A stretch of 64,000 bases of DNA from Leeuwenhoekiella marinoflava DSM 3653. GTDB lineage: Bacteria > Bacteroidota > Bacteroidia > Flavobacteriales > Flavobacteriaceae. Made by a program: the position numbers and the translations under genes. Each line of letters begins with the position of its first letter. Positions within the stretch are counted from its first letter, which is position 1. Of this stretch, positions 16,774-25,349 are shown in pieces. Location of the stretch: positions 62,001 through 126,000 of the forward strand of contig NZ_FQUN01000013.1 of NCBI RefSeq assembly GCF_900129005.1, given 5' to 3'. The notes under the pieces were generated by a model. That model made no database searches. It was given only the letters and a program-made list of their open reading frames with translations, and was not told the origin of the DNA.

Positions 16774-18048
16774 TTAGTGTTTAAACAAAGGACGGTCTCC
16801 CATCATCTCGTTTACCTGACCAGCAAGTTCTTCTAGTTTATCATCATCCTGAAAGTTCATTAAAGCTGCATCTATAAGCTCAACAACCTTAGTCATATCA
16901 GCTTCTACTAATCCACGGGTAGTTACCGCAGCAACACCTATACGCATCCCGGAAGTTACAAATGGAGATCGGGTATCAAAAGGTACCATATTCTTATTAA
17001 CGGTGATGTCTGCTTTTCCTAAAGCTTCTTCAGCATCTTTACCGGAAATATCTTTATTTCTAAGGTCGATCAACATCATGTGATTGTCTGTACCTCCACT
17101 GATGATATCGTATCCTTTTTCCACAAAGGCAGCAGCCATTACAGCTGCGTTCTTTTTCACCTGAACCATATAATGTAAGAAATCATCAGTAAGTGCTTCT
17201 CCAAAAGCTATTGCTTTAGCAGCAATAATATGCTCTAGAGGTCCACCTTGATTCCCGGGGAAAATTCCGCTGTCTAATAAAGAAGACATCATACGCAAGT
17301 TTCCGTTCTTTAATTTGATACCAAATGGGTTTTCAAAATCTTGACCCATCACTATTAAACCACCACGCGGTCCGCGTAAAGTTTTATGTGTTGTAGTTGT
17401 ACAAATATGACAATGTGGTACCGGATCACCGATGATTCCTTTTGCGATCAAACCGGCAGGGTGTGCCATATCACACATAAGGATCGCTCCTACCTTGTCT
17501 GCGATTTCACGGAAACGCTTATAATCAATCTCACGGCTGTATGCAGATGCACCGGCAATGATCATCTTTGGTTTTTCTTGCACAGCAAGCGCTTCGATCT
17601 TATCATAATTTAATAATCCGGTCTCTTTATCAACCCCGTAAAATACCGGATTGTATAAACGACCTGAGAAGTTTACCGGAGAACCGTGTGTTAGGTGCCC
17701 TCCATGAGAAAGGTCAAAACCTAAAAAAGTCTCTCCCGGTTTCATCACTGCGTGAAAAACTGCAGTATTTGCTTGTGAACCAGAATGTGGCTGTACGTTA
17801 GCATATGCTGCTCCAAAAAGTTCTTTGGCGCGGTCTATCGCGATTTGTTCTACCTCATCTACTACTTCACAGCCCCCATAATAACGCTTTCCGGGATACC
17901 CTTCTGCATATTTATTGGTAAGCACAGAGCCTGCAGCTTCCATAACTTGCTCACTGACAAAGTTCTCTGATGCAATTAACTCTAAACCATTAAGTTGACG
18001 TTGTTTTTCTTCCTGAATAAGATCAAAGATTTCAGTATCCCGTTGCAT
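16774..18048 (-). CDS. glyA: Serine hydroxymethyltransferase
   Basis: The 424-residue PLP enzyme interconverts serine and glycine with tetrahydrofolate. Diagnostic segments are [20 protein letters not shown] (about 18-37), [21 protein letters not shown], the [15 protein letters not shown] loop, the [11 protein letters not shown] turn and the PLP-lysine motif in [14 protein letters not shown] (about 216-229). All catalytic blocks are present and the length is normal. It is cytoplasmic and monocistronic, bounded by a terminator at 16726-16745 and a promoter-like TACTTTTG 28 bases upstream. Together with the nearby threonine-to-glycine operon it feeds one-carbon metabolism. Confidence 0.97.
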   Translation of the reverse strand: MQRDTEIFDLIQEEKQRQLNGLELIASENFVSEQVMEAAGSVLTNKYAEGYPGKRYYGGCEVVDEVEQIAIDRAKELFGAAYANVQPHSGSQANTAVFHAVMKPGETFLGFDLSHGGHLTHGSPVNFSGRLYNPVFYGVDKETGLLNYDKIEALAVQEKPKMIIAGASAYSREIDYKRFREIADKVGAILMCDMAHPAGLIAKGIIGDPVPHCHICTTTTHKTLRGPRGGLIVMGQDFENPFGIKLKNGNLRMMSSLLDSGIFPGNQGGPLEHIIAAKAIAFGEALTDDFLHYMVQVKKNAAVMAAAFVEKGYDIISGGTDNHMMLIDLRNKDISGKDAEEALGKADITVNKNMVPFDTRSPFVTSGMRIGVAAVTTRGLVEADMTKVVELIDAALMNFQDDDKLEELAGQVNEMMGDRPLFKH

Positions 18049-18075
18049 GCTTTATAAAGTTTGTTAAATTAGGTG

Positions 18076-18083
18076 CAAAAGTA
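18076..18083 (-). promoter_or_regulatory. Candidate Bacteroidota -7 box for glyA
   Basis: On the minus strand this reads TACTTTTG, matching the TAnnTTTG consensus, 28 bases before the glyA start. No convincing -33 element is seen. Confidence 0.5.
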
Positions 18084-18115
18084 ATCATTAGAATTGGTTG
18101 GTACTATTTTAATTC

Positions 18116-18123
18116 TATATTTG
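18116..18123 (+). promoter_or_regulatory. Candidate Bacteroidota promoter for fumarylacetoacetase
   Basis: TATATTTG matches the -7 consensus TAnnTTTG, with TTGGTTGG at 18095-18102 as a possible -33 element about 18 bases upstream. The ATG follows 34 bases later. It lies back to back with the glyA promoter. Confidence 0.55.
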
Positions 18124-18157
18124 AAACGAGCATTTACTAACATTTTATTAAAAATAT

Positions 18158-19450
18158 ATGCCTTCAAAGACTAACGATCCTAAACGTAAAACCTGGCTGG
18201 AAACGCCTGCGCAAACAGATTTCCCTATTCAAAATATTCCTTTTGGTGTGTTTTTAACTCGTGATGATATCATTACAATAGGTACACGCATTGGAGATTT
18301 TGCAATAGATCTGGGAGCACTACACCAACTAGGCTATTTTGAGGGTATACCGCTTACCGACGATATTTTTCTACAGGATACCCTAAACGACTTTATTGCC
18401 GATGGTCGCAAAACATGGCGTGCCGTACGTAATCGTATTTCTGAAATTTTTGAAGAAAGTAATCCTGATCTAAGAGATAACCCCGATCATCGCGATACGG
18501 TTATTTTTGCACTTGATGAGGTAGAAATGCAACTGCCTGTACAAATAGGGGATTACACAGATTTCTACAGCAGTAAAGAACACGCTACTAATGTAGGTGC
18601 GATGTTCCGCGATCCTGAAAATGCGTTGATGCCTAATTGGTTGCACATGCCGGTTGCTTATCACGGGCGCAGCAGCTCTATCATACCTTCAGGGATACCG
18701 GTTCACAGACCGCAAGGCCAGAAGTTGCCTAACGGTGCGAGCCAACCTATTTTTGGTCCCTCACGTCAGTTAGACTTTGAACTGGAGATGGCATTCATTA
18801 CAACAGACGCAAACGAATTGGGACAACCTATTCCTGCTGATCAAGCAGAAGAATACATTTTCGGTCTTGTATTATTTAATGATTGGAGTGCCCGCGACAT
18901 TCAGCGTTGGGAATATGCTCCGTTAGGACCATTCTTAGGAAAGAACTTTGCCTCTTCGGTATCTCCTTGGATTGTTACTTTAGACGCTTTAGAGCCTTTT
19001 AGAACTGCAAGCCCAAAGCCGGAAAAAGAAGTCCTTCCGTATTTAGAATTTACAGGAAAAAAGACGTTTGATATCAACCTTGAAGTTAGCATCAAGCCTG
19101 AAAATAAAGAAGAAACAGTCGTTTCTAAATCAAACTTTAAACATTTATACTGGAATATGAGCCAGCAACTGGCGCATCATACCATTAACGGTTGCCCGGT
19201 AAATAGTGGAGATATGATGGGAAGTGGTACCATTTCAGGACCTACTCCTAAGTCTTATGGTTCTATGTTAGAACTGAGCTGGAAGGGTTCTAAACCTGTT
19301 AAATTGAAAGAAGGTGGTGACCGTAAATTTATTGAAGATAAAGATACCGTGATTGTACGCGGACATTGTGAAAAAACCGGAGCTGCCCGCATTGGTTTTG
19401 GCGAAATTTCCACAAAAATACTTCCGGTATTTAAACCGAAGAAAAAATAA
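18158..19450 (+). CDS. fahA: Fumarylacetoacetase
   Basis: The 430-residue enzyme hydrolyses 4-fumarylacetoacetate to fumarate and acetoacetate, the last step of tyrosine breakdown. It has the N-terminal SH3-like domain (DFPIQNIPFGVFLTR) and the catalytic FAH domain. Visible family blocks are DYTDFYSSKEHATNVGAMFR (metal Asp and catalytic His), LPVAYHGR-type MPVAYHGRSSS, the metal ligands in LDFELEMAF, FNDWSARDIQRWEYAPLGPF and the C-terminal GSGTISGPTP. Length matches FAH enzymes (about 420-430). The gene stands alone with its own promoter box and a strong terminator; other tyrosine-pathway genes are not in the window. Confidence 0.96.
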   Translation: MPSKTNDPKRKTWLETPAQTDFPIQNIPFGVFLTRDDIITIGTRIGDFAIDLGALHQLGYFEGIPLTDDIFLQDTLNDFIADGRKTWRAVRNRISEIFEESNPDLRDNPDHRDTVIFALDEVEMQLPVQIGDYTDFYSSKEHATNVGAMFRDPENALMPNWLHMPVAYHGRSSSIIPSGIPVHRPQGQKLPNGASQPIFGPSRQLDFELEMAFITTDANELGQPIPADQAEEYIFGLVLFNDWSARDIQRWEYAPLGPFLGKNFASSVSPWIVTLDALEPFRTASPKPEKEVLPYLEFTGKKTFDINLEVSIKPENKEETVVSKSNFKHLYWNMSQQLAHHTINGCPVNSGDMMGSGTISGPTPKSYGSMLELSWKGSKPVKLKEGGDRKFIEDKDTVIVRGHCEKTGAARIGFGEISTKILPVFKPKKK

Positions 19451-19470
19451 TACTCTTAAAAGACTTCTTA

Positions 19471-19508
19471 AAAACGCCCTAAATCTCTATGATTTTAGGG
19501 CGTTTTTT
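19471..19508 (+). terminator. Terminator after fahA
   Basis: AAAACGCCCTAAA pairs with TTTAGGGCGTTTT, followed by more T. It lies 20 bases past the fahA stop and just before the promoter of the TPP-riboswitch operon. Confidence 0.85.
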
Positions 19509-19522
19509 TAATGGTATACACC

Positions 19523-19530
19523 TAACTTTA
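19523..19530 (+). promoter_or_regulatory. Candidate -7 box for the TPP-riboswitch transcript
   Basis: TAACTTTA is a near match to TAnnTTTG. A start a few bases downstream would place the riboswitch at the very 5' end of the RNA, which is the usual arrangement. Confidence 0.45.
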
Positions 19531-19533
19531 CAA

Positions 19534-19635
19534 CCATAAATGGGGTGCTTACTCAAATAAAAGTAGGCTGAGATGATACCCAGAGGCTTTACCTCACACC
19601 TGATCCGGTTAGTACTGGCGTAGGGATTTTGTGCG
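19534..19635 (+). ncRNA. TPP riboswitch (THI element)
   Basis: The conserved core is easily read: GGGGTGC at 19542-19548, CTGAGA at 19568-19573, ACCC at about 19578, ACCTGATCCGG at 19598-19608 and TACTGGCGTAGGGA at about 19613-19626. These are the sequence signatures of the thiamine-pyrophosphate sensor. The flanks CATAAAT and ATTTTGTG can pair as a short P1. The leader then runs about 65 bases to the pnuT start, enough for a structure that blocks initiation or ends transcription; GTGCGACACAACTTTTGTGC within it can fold. High TPP should lower expression of the two genes downstream. Confidence 0.95.
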
Positions 19636-19700
19636 ACACAACTTTTGTGCTTCTACTTTAAGGTTCATCTCCTCATTAAATACATTTTTAATCGATTACA

Positions 19701-20303
19701 ATGGAGGAGTTTTTTATGAATTTTGTCTGGCTGCAATGGATTGGTACCGGCTTTGGTATCACTCAGGTTTTACTCGCCCGTAAGAACAACGTCAACAATT
19801 ATCTTTTTGGCATCATTAGTATCTTCATCAGTGTATGGGTGCTATACCATTCTAAGCTCTACGCTGATATTTTACTTCACCTCTACTATCTTGTGATGAG
19901 TATTTATGGCTGGCTGTATTGGAAGTTTGGCAAAGAAAAACAAGAAGCGCCCATTGCTTATTCTACCCGCAACGAGCATCTTAAAGCACTAGGCATTGTT
20001 GCCGGTTGCTTTATTCTAATGTGCTACTGGCTCACGCGACATACCAACTCAGATGTACCCTATTTAGACGCTGTTGTGAGTGCTTTTGCCTGGGCGGGAA
20101 TGTGGCTGATGGCAAAACGGAAAATTGAAAATTGGATTTACCTCAACATCAGCAATATCATCTCAATTCCCTTACTCATATATAAAGAATTATACATTTA
20201 CGCCGGCTTAACGGTATTCCTATTTATTGTGGGCACATTGGGATATTTAAAATGGAGAGCACTCATTAAACAAGAATCAAATGTACAACTGGCAGAATCT
20301 TAG
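19701..20303 (+). CDS. pnuT: PnuC-family thiamine transporter (PnuT)
   Basis: The product is about 200 residues with seven hydrophobic segments. It has PnuC-family features: FVWLQWIGTGFGITQVLLA at the start, the central LYYLVMSIYGWLYWKFG and the ending SIPLLIYKELYIYAGLTVFL. PnuC proteins usually import nicotinamide riboside by facilitated diffusion. A TPP riboswitch directly upstream indicates that this member carries thiamine instead, as known for Bacteroidota PnuT. ATG 19701 is the first start. ATG 19716 is an attractive alternative because GGAGGAG lies just before it, unusual for this phylum. The 3' end overlaps the next gene by 23 bases. Confidence 0.88.
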   Translation: MEEFFMNFVWLQWIGTGFGITQVLLARKNNVNNYLFGIISIFISVWVLYHSKLYADILLHLYYLVMSIYGWLYWKFGKEKQEAPIAYSTRNEHLKALGIVAGCFILMCYWLTRHTNSDVPYLDAVVSAFAWAGMWLMAKRKIENWIYLNISNIISIPLLIYKELYIYAGLTVFLFIVGTLGYLKWRALIKQESNVQLAES

Positions 20304-21288
20304 AACACATTGCGCCAATCAATCTGTTTTTAATATGAAATTATTAAAATGGATTGCTGAAGAAAATCTTTGGAATATTTGGGTACCGAAAGCCTATAAT
20401 GGACTCGAACTTCCCCTTACAGAAGGTTTACACAAACTGAAAGAACTCGCACAAATAGACGGTAGTTTGGGTTGGACAATCACGCTATGTAGCGGTGCAA
20501 ATTATTTTATAGGAAACCTGAAGCCCGAAACTGCTGAGCGGGTTTTTCTTACAGAAACCGGAAACACAATTTTAGGCGGAAGCGGTGGTATGTTTGGCAC
20601 TGCTGAAAAAACTGACGATCACTACATCCTTAACGGAACCTGGAAATACGGAACCGGCGCTCCGTATCTCACCCACTTTACGCTAAACGCAAAAATCACA
20701 AAAAAAGGCAAGGAACTTTTAAATAATGATGGTTCAGCACAGTTCAGGTCTTTTGTGATTCCTAAACAAGCGGTGACTGTTATTGACGATTGGCAGACGA
20801 TGGGATTACAGGCAACCGCTACGTGTTCCTTTTCAGTAGAAAAATACCGTACGCATCAGGATAACAGTTTTATCTATAATGAGTTTCAGCTACCACATGC
20901 TATTTTTAAAATCAACTTTAGCGTGTTTGCAGATTTGACACTTTGGATCAATTACATCGGTATGGGGTTGCATTACCTGGAAGAAGCTGTAAATATTCTA
21001 GAATCAGAACAGCTTAAAATTTTTAAAGAAAATCTCGATAAGGCAGAAACCCAACTCTTTACTATCGCTGCTGAAATTGAAAAACAGACCGCATCAGAAA
21101 AAACAATTCATCTCAAACGTATTTCAGAAATTCATCAAACAGCCTCTGGTTCTGTAAAACAACTTAGTGGTCAAATCATAAGTTTGCATCCACTTTTAGG
21201 TATAAGAGCTGCGAGAAAAGAGCATCCGCTCAATCAGGTTTTTAGAGATTACTTTACGGCAACGCAGCATCATATTTTTACGCGGTAG
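20281..21288 (+). CDS. Acyl-CoA dehydrogenase-like flavoprotein (monooxygenase-type candidate)
   Basis: The 335-residue protein has the three-part acyl-CoA dehydrogenase layout. It shows an N-terminal helical part (WNIWVPKAYNGLELPLTEGL, then AQIDGSLGWTITLCSG), a middle beta domain (ILGGSGGMFGTAEKTDDHYILNG, then WKYGTGAPYLTHFTLNA) and a C-terminal helix bundle. It is shorter than typical dehydrogenases (about 380), and I do not see the usual catalytic Glu context. It resembles the DszC/HpaA-like monooxygenase side of the superfamily. Its ATG lies 23 bases inside pnuT; an alternative ATG is at 20335. It is therefore under the same TPP riboswitch, which hints at work on thiamine or a related compound. 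That link is an inference. Confidence 0.75.
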   Translation: MYNWQNLRTHCANQSVFNMKLLKWIAEENLWNIWVPKAYNGLELPLTEGLHKLKELAQIDGSLGWTITLCSGANYFIGNLKPETAERVFLTETGNTILGGSGGMFGTAEKTDDHYILNGTWKYGTGAPYLTHFTLNAKITKKGKELLNNDGSAQFRSFVIPKQAVTVIDDWQTMGLQATATCSFSVEKYRTHQDNSFIYNEFQLPHAIFKINFSVFADLTLWINYIGMGLHYLEEAVNILESEQLKIFKENLDKAETQLFTIAAEIEKQTASEKTIHLKRISEIHQTASGSVKQLSGQIISLHPLLGIRAARKEHPLNQVFRDYFTATQHHIFTR

Positions 21289-21310
21289 TAAGTAAATCCT
21301 AGTAATTTAG

Positions 21311-21349
21311 AATTAAAAAGAGAGTAATTGAATTGCTCTCTTTTTAATT
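21311..21349 (+). terminator. Terminator of the pnuT operon
   Basis: AATTAAAAAGAGAG pairs perfectly with CTCTCTTTTTAATT around an 11-base loop, 23 bases after the stop of the flavoprotein gene. The A and T runs allow use in both directions. Confidence 0.75.
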
Positions 21350-21396
21350 GGAACCGCCAAGGTCTTAATACCCGGGAGGTAGTTTACTTTAATACT

Positions 21397-21409
21397 CCCC
21401 CTTCGGGGG
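21397..21409. terminator. GC-rich hairpin downstream of fabH
   Basis: CCCCC, TTC, GGGGG make a compact hairpin 11 bases beyond the fabH stop. It has no clear T-run on the minus strand. It may be a transcript-end stabiliser or part of a small dispersed palindrome rather than a true terminator. Confidence 0.4.
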
Positions 21410-21419
21410 TTAAGGGGAT

Positions 21420-22427
21420 TTACCACTTGATAATGGCACTCGCCCAAGTAAATCCGCTACCAAAAGCAGCTAAGACCACCGTATCACCTTCCTTTATTTT
21501 TCCTTCTTCCCAAGCTTCGGTTAATGCTATTGGGATTGAAGCTGCTGTGGTATTACCGTATTTCTGAATGTTGTTAAACACCTGATCGTCTGATAACCCA
21601 AATTTCTTCTGTACAAATTGAGAGATACGCAAATTCGCCTGATGCGGAATCAACATATCAATATCTTCCGCTTTAAGATTGTTTTTCTCTAAACCTTCAT
21701 TAATTACTTCCGCGAAGCGCACAACCGCATTTTTAAACACAAACTGTCCGTTCATATACGGATAATACGGGATATCCTCTTGTGGATTTTTCTCAATCAG
21801 TTCGGGCACCCACTCCATGGTGCTGGGACCTTTTAATGAAAGTTCGAGTGCGTGTTCTCCTTCACTATGTAAATGCGTAGATAAAATCCCTTTGCTGTTA
21901 TCTTCTTCTCGTGTCAACACCGCTGCTCCTGCTCCATCTCCAAAAATAACCGAAACACTACGACCACGTGTGGTCATATCCAGTCCGCCACTGTGGTTTT
22001 CAGAACCAATAACCAGAATATTTTTATACATTCCGGTTTTAATAAACTGGTCTGCAGTAGCTATCGCATATACAAAACCGCTACACTGATTACGCACATC
22101 TAACGCCGGTACGGTACGCATCCCCAGCATTTGCTGAACTTGCACTCCACAACCCGGGAAATAATAATCTGGACTCAAAGTCGCAAAAACAACCATATCA
22201 ATATCCTGAGGTGTCATTTTAGCGCGCTCTAAAGCAATTTTTGCCGCTTTCACGCCCATTACAGCAGTGCTGTTACCATCTCCTTCTTTAATATGACGGC
22301 GTTCTTGAATACCCGTGCGTTCTTGAATCCAAGCATCATTGGTTTCCATAATTTGAGACAAATCGTCATTGGTAACCACATTTTCGGGAACATAAGCACC
22401 CATTCCGGCAATTCGAGAATTATACAT
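21420..22427 (-). CDS. fabH: 3-oxoacyl-[ACP] synthase III (FabH)
   Basis: The 335-residue condensing enzyme starts fatty-acid synthesis by joining an acyl-CoA to malonyl-ACP. The catalytic triad is visible: Cys in DVRNQCSGFVYAI (about residue 114), His in LIPHQANLRI and Asn in QKYGNTTAAS. The start ITGMGAYVPE-like AGMGAYVPENVVTNDDL and the ending VVLAAFGSGFTWAS are typical. Length is normal (about 330). The gene is monocistronic on this strand and apart from any fab cluster, so it may be an additional FabH paralogue. About 110 bases upstream is a palindrome, CTATGCGCGCATA, that also occurs before the acyl-ACP desaturase gene. Confidence 0.93.
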   Translation of the reverse strand: MYNSRIAGMGAYVPENVVTNDDLSQIMETNDAWIQERTGIQERRHIKEGDGNSTAVMGVKAAKIALERAKMTPQDIDMVVFATLSPDYYFPGCGVQVQQMLGMRTVPALDVRNQCSGFVYAIATADQFIKTGMYKNILVIGSENHSGGLDMTTRGRSVSVIFGDGAGAAVLTREEDNSKGILSTHLHSEGEHALELSLKGPSTMEWVPELIEKNPQEDIPYYPYMNGQFVFKNAVVRFAEVINEGLEKNNLKAEDIDMLIPHQANLRISQFVQKKFGLSDDQVFNNIQKYGNTTAASIPIALTEAWEEGKIKEGDTVVLAAFGSGFTWASAIIKW

Positions 22428-22536
22428 AGTTTAATAAAATCTAATTGAAATAAGGAACTGTCATATAACAGCTTTTAAACATAGCGTAATATACTATTTC
22501 TCCATTTTTAAATGCTTTAAAGTATTCCCATTTAGC

Positions 22537-22548
22537 TATGCGCGCATA
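22537..22548. promoter_or_regulatory. Palindrome shared with the acyl-ACP desaturase promoter (candidate operator)
   Basis: TATGCGCGCATA is a perfect 12-bp palindrome in the divergent fabH / S9 peptidase gap. With its left flank it reads CTATGCGCGCATAA, differing at only two positions from the CTATGCACGCATAG palindrome upstream of the desaturase. This suggests one regulator for both. Confidence 0.5.
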
Positions 22549-22657
22549 ACAAAAGAAACGAGCTTTACTATATTTTCTGTAACTTACAACAAGTCATACA
22601 GCTTCTATTTTTTTGAATTGAAAGCTGCAAAATCCATTAAAAACAAGCACACAAGCT

Positions 22658-25108
22658 ATGAAAAAAATTAAGCTGTTCAGTCTCTTGCTACTGTTGACAT
22701 CTTCAGTATTTGCTCAGGTAAATCTTGATTATCAAAAGCCACCTAAAGAAATTATGGATCTCGTAGATGTGCCTCGGGCTCCGGTGGTCGTTATGAATAC
22801 TGATGGCGACACGATGTTATTGCTCTACCGCGATAGCTACAAAACCATAGACGAATTGTCTGAAGAAGAACTCCGTCTGGGCGGGTTACGCATCAACCCA
22901 AAAACCAATATAGGCAGCAGAACTACATTTTATAACAATGTGAAAATTAAAGATGTTATCGAGACTGAGACCCGTGATATTTCCGGGTTACCCGAAAATC
23001 CTAAACTGAGTAATTTCAGTTGGTCTCCTGACGAAAGTAAAATGGCATTGACCAACACCACAGATTCTGGCGTTGAAGTATGGATTCTGGATCTGGAGAA
23101 GGCTTCCGTAAGTAAATTAACCGAAGCTACATTGAATGCGAATATGGGTAATCCCATCAGCTGGTTTAAAGACGGAAAAAGTCTGTTGCTGAATATGATT
23201 CCGGCTACCCGAAAAGAGTTGATCAACACCGCTGAAGCTGTACCTACCGGACCTACTATATCAACCAGTGACGGTTCTAAAGCACAAAACCGAACTTATC
23301 AGGATTTACTTCAAAATCCTAATGATGTTTTCAATTTTGAACAATTAGCAACTTCGGTTTTGGTAAAAAAAGATTTAGACGGAACTGCTACGATTTGGCA
23401 CACAGCAGATATGTTTACAGACATTTCGTTCTCTCCAGATGGTGAATATATTATGGCAACTACCATTCACAAACCTTTTTCGTATATCGTGCCCTACTAT
23501 CGCTTTCCCGAAACCGTGACCGTTTATAAAAAAGACGGAACTGAAGTAAAACTCGTCAATGAGGTTCCACTTATTGAAGAATTACCACAAGGGTTTATGG
23601 CTACACAAACGGGAAAACGCTCGTTAAACTGGCGTGCAGACAAACCGGCAACCTTGGTCTGGGCAGAAGCTCTAGATAAAGGAGATCCTGAAGTAGATGT
23701 TCCATTCCGGGATCAGGTTTATATGCAAGACGCGCCATTTACCAGCCCTGCAAAAACTGTGGTAAAAACCATCAACCGCTACAGCGGAATTATATGGGGT
23801 AATGACTCTACTGCAGTGGTCTACGACCGCTGGTGGAATACACGAAATACAAAAACTTACGTATTTAATCCGTCTGACGGAAGTAATTCCGGTACCGTGA
23901 TCAGTGATCGAAACTATCAGGACACATACAGTGATCCTGGGAATTTTGTAACTAAAGAAAACGAATATGGTCGTAGTGTTTTAAGTTTGGTTAACGGAAA
24001 CGCGTATTTGATGGGAGACGGTTTTAGTGATAAAGGACAGTTTCCTTTTATAGATAAATTGAATTTAGCTTCGCAGGAAACCGAAAGAATTTACGAATCT
24101 GAATATACTGACAAATTAGAGAACTTGCAGGAAGCTCTAGATATCGAGGCCGGAAAGATACTGGTACGTATTGAAGCGCCAACGGAATATCCTAATTATT
24201 ACATGCGTGATCTAAACACGAGTAACCTTACGCAAATCACAGATTTTGAGAATCCGTTTAAGAGTATTCAGGATGTACATAAAGAACTTATTACATATAA
24301 GCGTGATGACGGACTAGAACTTTCCGGAACCTTATACCTTCCGGTAGGTTATAATATGGAGAAAAAAGAGAAAAAGCCGATGTTACTATGGGCATATCCA
24401 CGCGAATACAAAGACAAAAGCAGCGCTGCTCAAACTACAACAAACCCTAACGAGTTTACCTATCCCTATTACGGATCGTTAGTCTACTGGGTAACGCGTG
24501 GTTATGTGGTACTTGATGACGCAGCCTTTCCAATCGTGGGAGAAGGAGATACTGAGCCTAACGATACCTTCATCAAACAATTAGTAGCTAATGGAAAAGC
24601 TGCGATTGATGCTGTTGATGAACTGGGATATATAGACCGAAATAAGGTAGCAGTAGGTGGGCATTCCTATGGCGCATTTATGACCGCAAACTTATTATCT
24701 CATTCTAATCTCTTTGCTGCCGGAATTGCCCGTAGCGGAGCTTATAATCGTACGTTGACGCCATTTGGTTTTCAGTCTGAAGAGCGTAACTACTGGGAAG
24801 CTCCAGAAATTTATTATAACATGAGTCCGTTTATGCATGCAGATACGATGAAAACTCCATTACTTCTCGTTCACGGTGTTGCCGATAACAACAGTGGCAC
24901 GTATCCTTTACAAAGTGAACGTTATTTTAATGCGTTAAAAGGATTAGGCGCTACGGCACGATTAGTGATGTTACCTAAGGAGAGTCACGGTTATGCAGCC
25001 AAAGAGTCTATTCTACATATGTTGTGGGAACAAGATCAATGGTTAGAAAAATATGTAAAAAATCGAGATATAAGTGAAATTAATAAACAAGAAGAAATTA
25101 AACAATAG
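22658..25108 (+). CDS. S9 family prolyl-oligopeptidase-type peptidase, secreted
   Basis: The 816-residue protein has a signal peptide (MKKIKLFSLLLLLTSSVFAQ). A beta-propeller-like region runs to about residue 560, with SNFSWSPDESKMAL-type repeats. A C-terminal alpha/beta hydrolase domain follows. The triad is complete: Ser670 in GGHSYGAFMTANLL, Asp in VHGVADNNSGTYP and His in KESHGYAAKES. It is likely periplasmic or outer-membrane associated and cleaves short peptides, as in dipeptidyl or glutamyl peptidases of Bacteroidota. It diverges from fabH. The C-terminus is Lys/Glu rich (NKQEEIKQ) and has no type IX sorting domain. Cleavage preference cannot be read from the sequence. Confidence 0.92.
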   Translation: MKKIKLFSLLLLLTSSVFAQVNLDYQKPPKEIMDLVDVPRAPVVVMNTDGDTMLLLYRDSYKTIDELSEEELRLGGLRINPKTNIGSRTTFYNNVKIKDVIETETRDISGLPENPKLSNFSWSPDESKMALTNTTDSGVEVWILDLEKASVSKLTEATLNANMGNPISWFKDGKSLLLNMIPATRKELINTAEAVPTGPTISTSDGSKAQNRTYQDLLQNPNDVFNFEQLATSVLVKKDLDGTATIWHTADMFTDISFSPDGEYIMATTIHKPFSYIVPYYRFPETVTVYKKDGTEVKLVNEVPLIEELPQGFMATQTGKRSLNWRADKPATLVWAEALDKGDPEVDVPFRDQVYMQDAPFTSPAKTVVKTINRYSGIIWGNDSTAVVYDRWWNTRNTKTYVFNPSDGSNSGTVISDRNYQDTYSDPGNFVTKENEYGRSVLSLVNGNAYLMGDGFSDKGQFPFIDKLNLASQETERIYESEYTDKLENLQEALDIEAGKILVRIEAPTEYPNYYMRDLNTSNLTQITDFENPFKSIQDVHKELITYKRDDGLELSGTLYLPVGYNMEKKEKKPMLLWAYPREYKDKSSAAQTTTNPNEFTYPYYGSLVYWVTRGYVVLDDAAFPIVGEGDTEPNDTFIKQLVANGKAAIDAVDELGYIDRNKVAVGGHSYGAFMTANLLSHSNLFAAGIARSGAYNRTLTPFGFQSEERNYWEAPEIYYNMSPFMHADTMKTPLLLVHGVADNNSGTYPLQSERYFNALKGLGATARLVMLPKESHGYAAKESILHMLWEQDQWLEKYVKNRDISEINKQEEIKQ

Positions 25109-25215
25109 TTAAGCAAGCAGTCTCAGAGGCAGTGGTCAAAGATCATAATGCAAAGCTACTATCTGAGATTGAAAGTTATAGGCTATACAATTAAAAAAAG
25201 AACTTGAACACTTAG

Positions 25216-25233
25216 TACTATGCACGCATAGTA
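25216..25233. promoter_or_regulatory. Candidate operator upstream of acyl-ACP desaturase
   Basis: TACTATGCACGCATAGTA is a perfect inverted repeat (8-2-8) lying 41 bases before the TACCTTTA box and about 117 bases before the desaturase ATG. A closely similar palindrome lies upstream of fabH at 22537-22548. An 8-bp arm repeated in two lipid-gene promoters is unlikely by chance. Confidence 0.6.
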
Positions 25234-25273
25234 AGATTTTATAGCATTTAAAGTACATACCGTCTAAAACTGC

Positions 25274-25281
25274 TACCTTTA
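25274..25281 (+). promoter_or_regulatory. Candidate -7 box for the desaturase gene
   Basis: TACCTTTA resembles TAnnTTTG and is followed by CGC. It lies 69 bases before the ATG. Confidence 0.4.
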
Positions 25282-25349
25282 CGCACGATGCTTAAGCGTT
25301 TTTTAAGCACAAACCCTACATATGTCATTTAACGATTAGCATAAAACCC

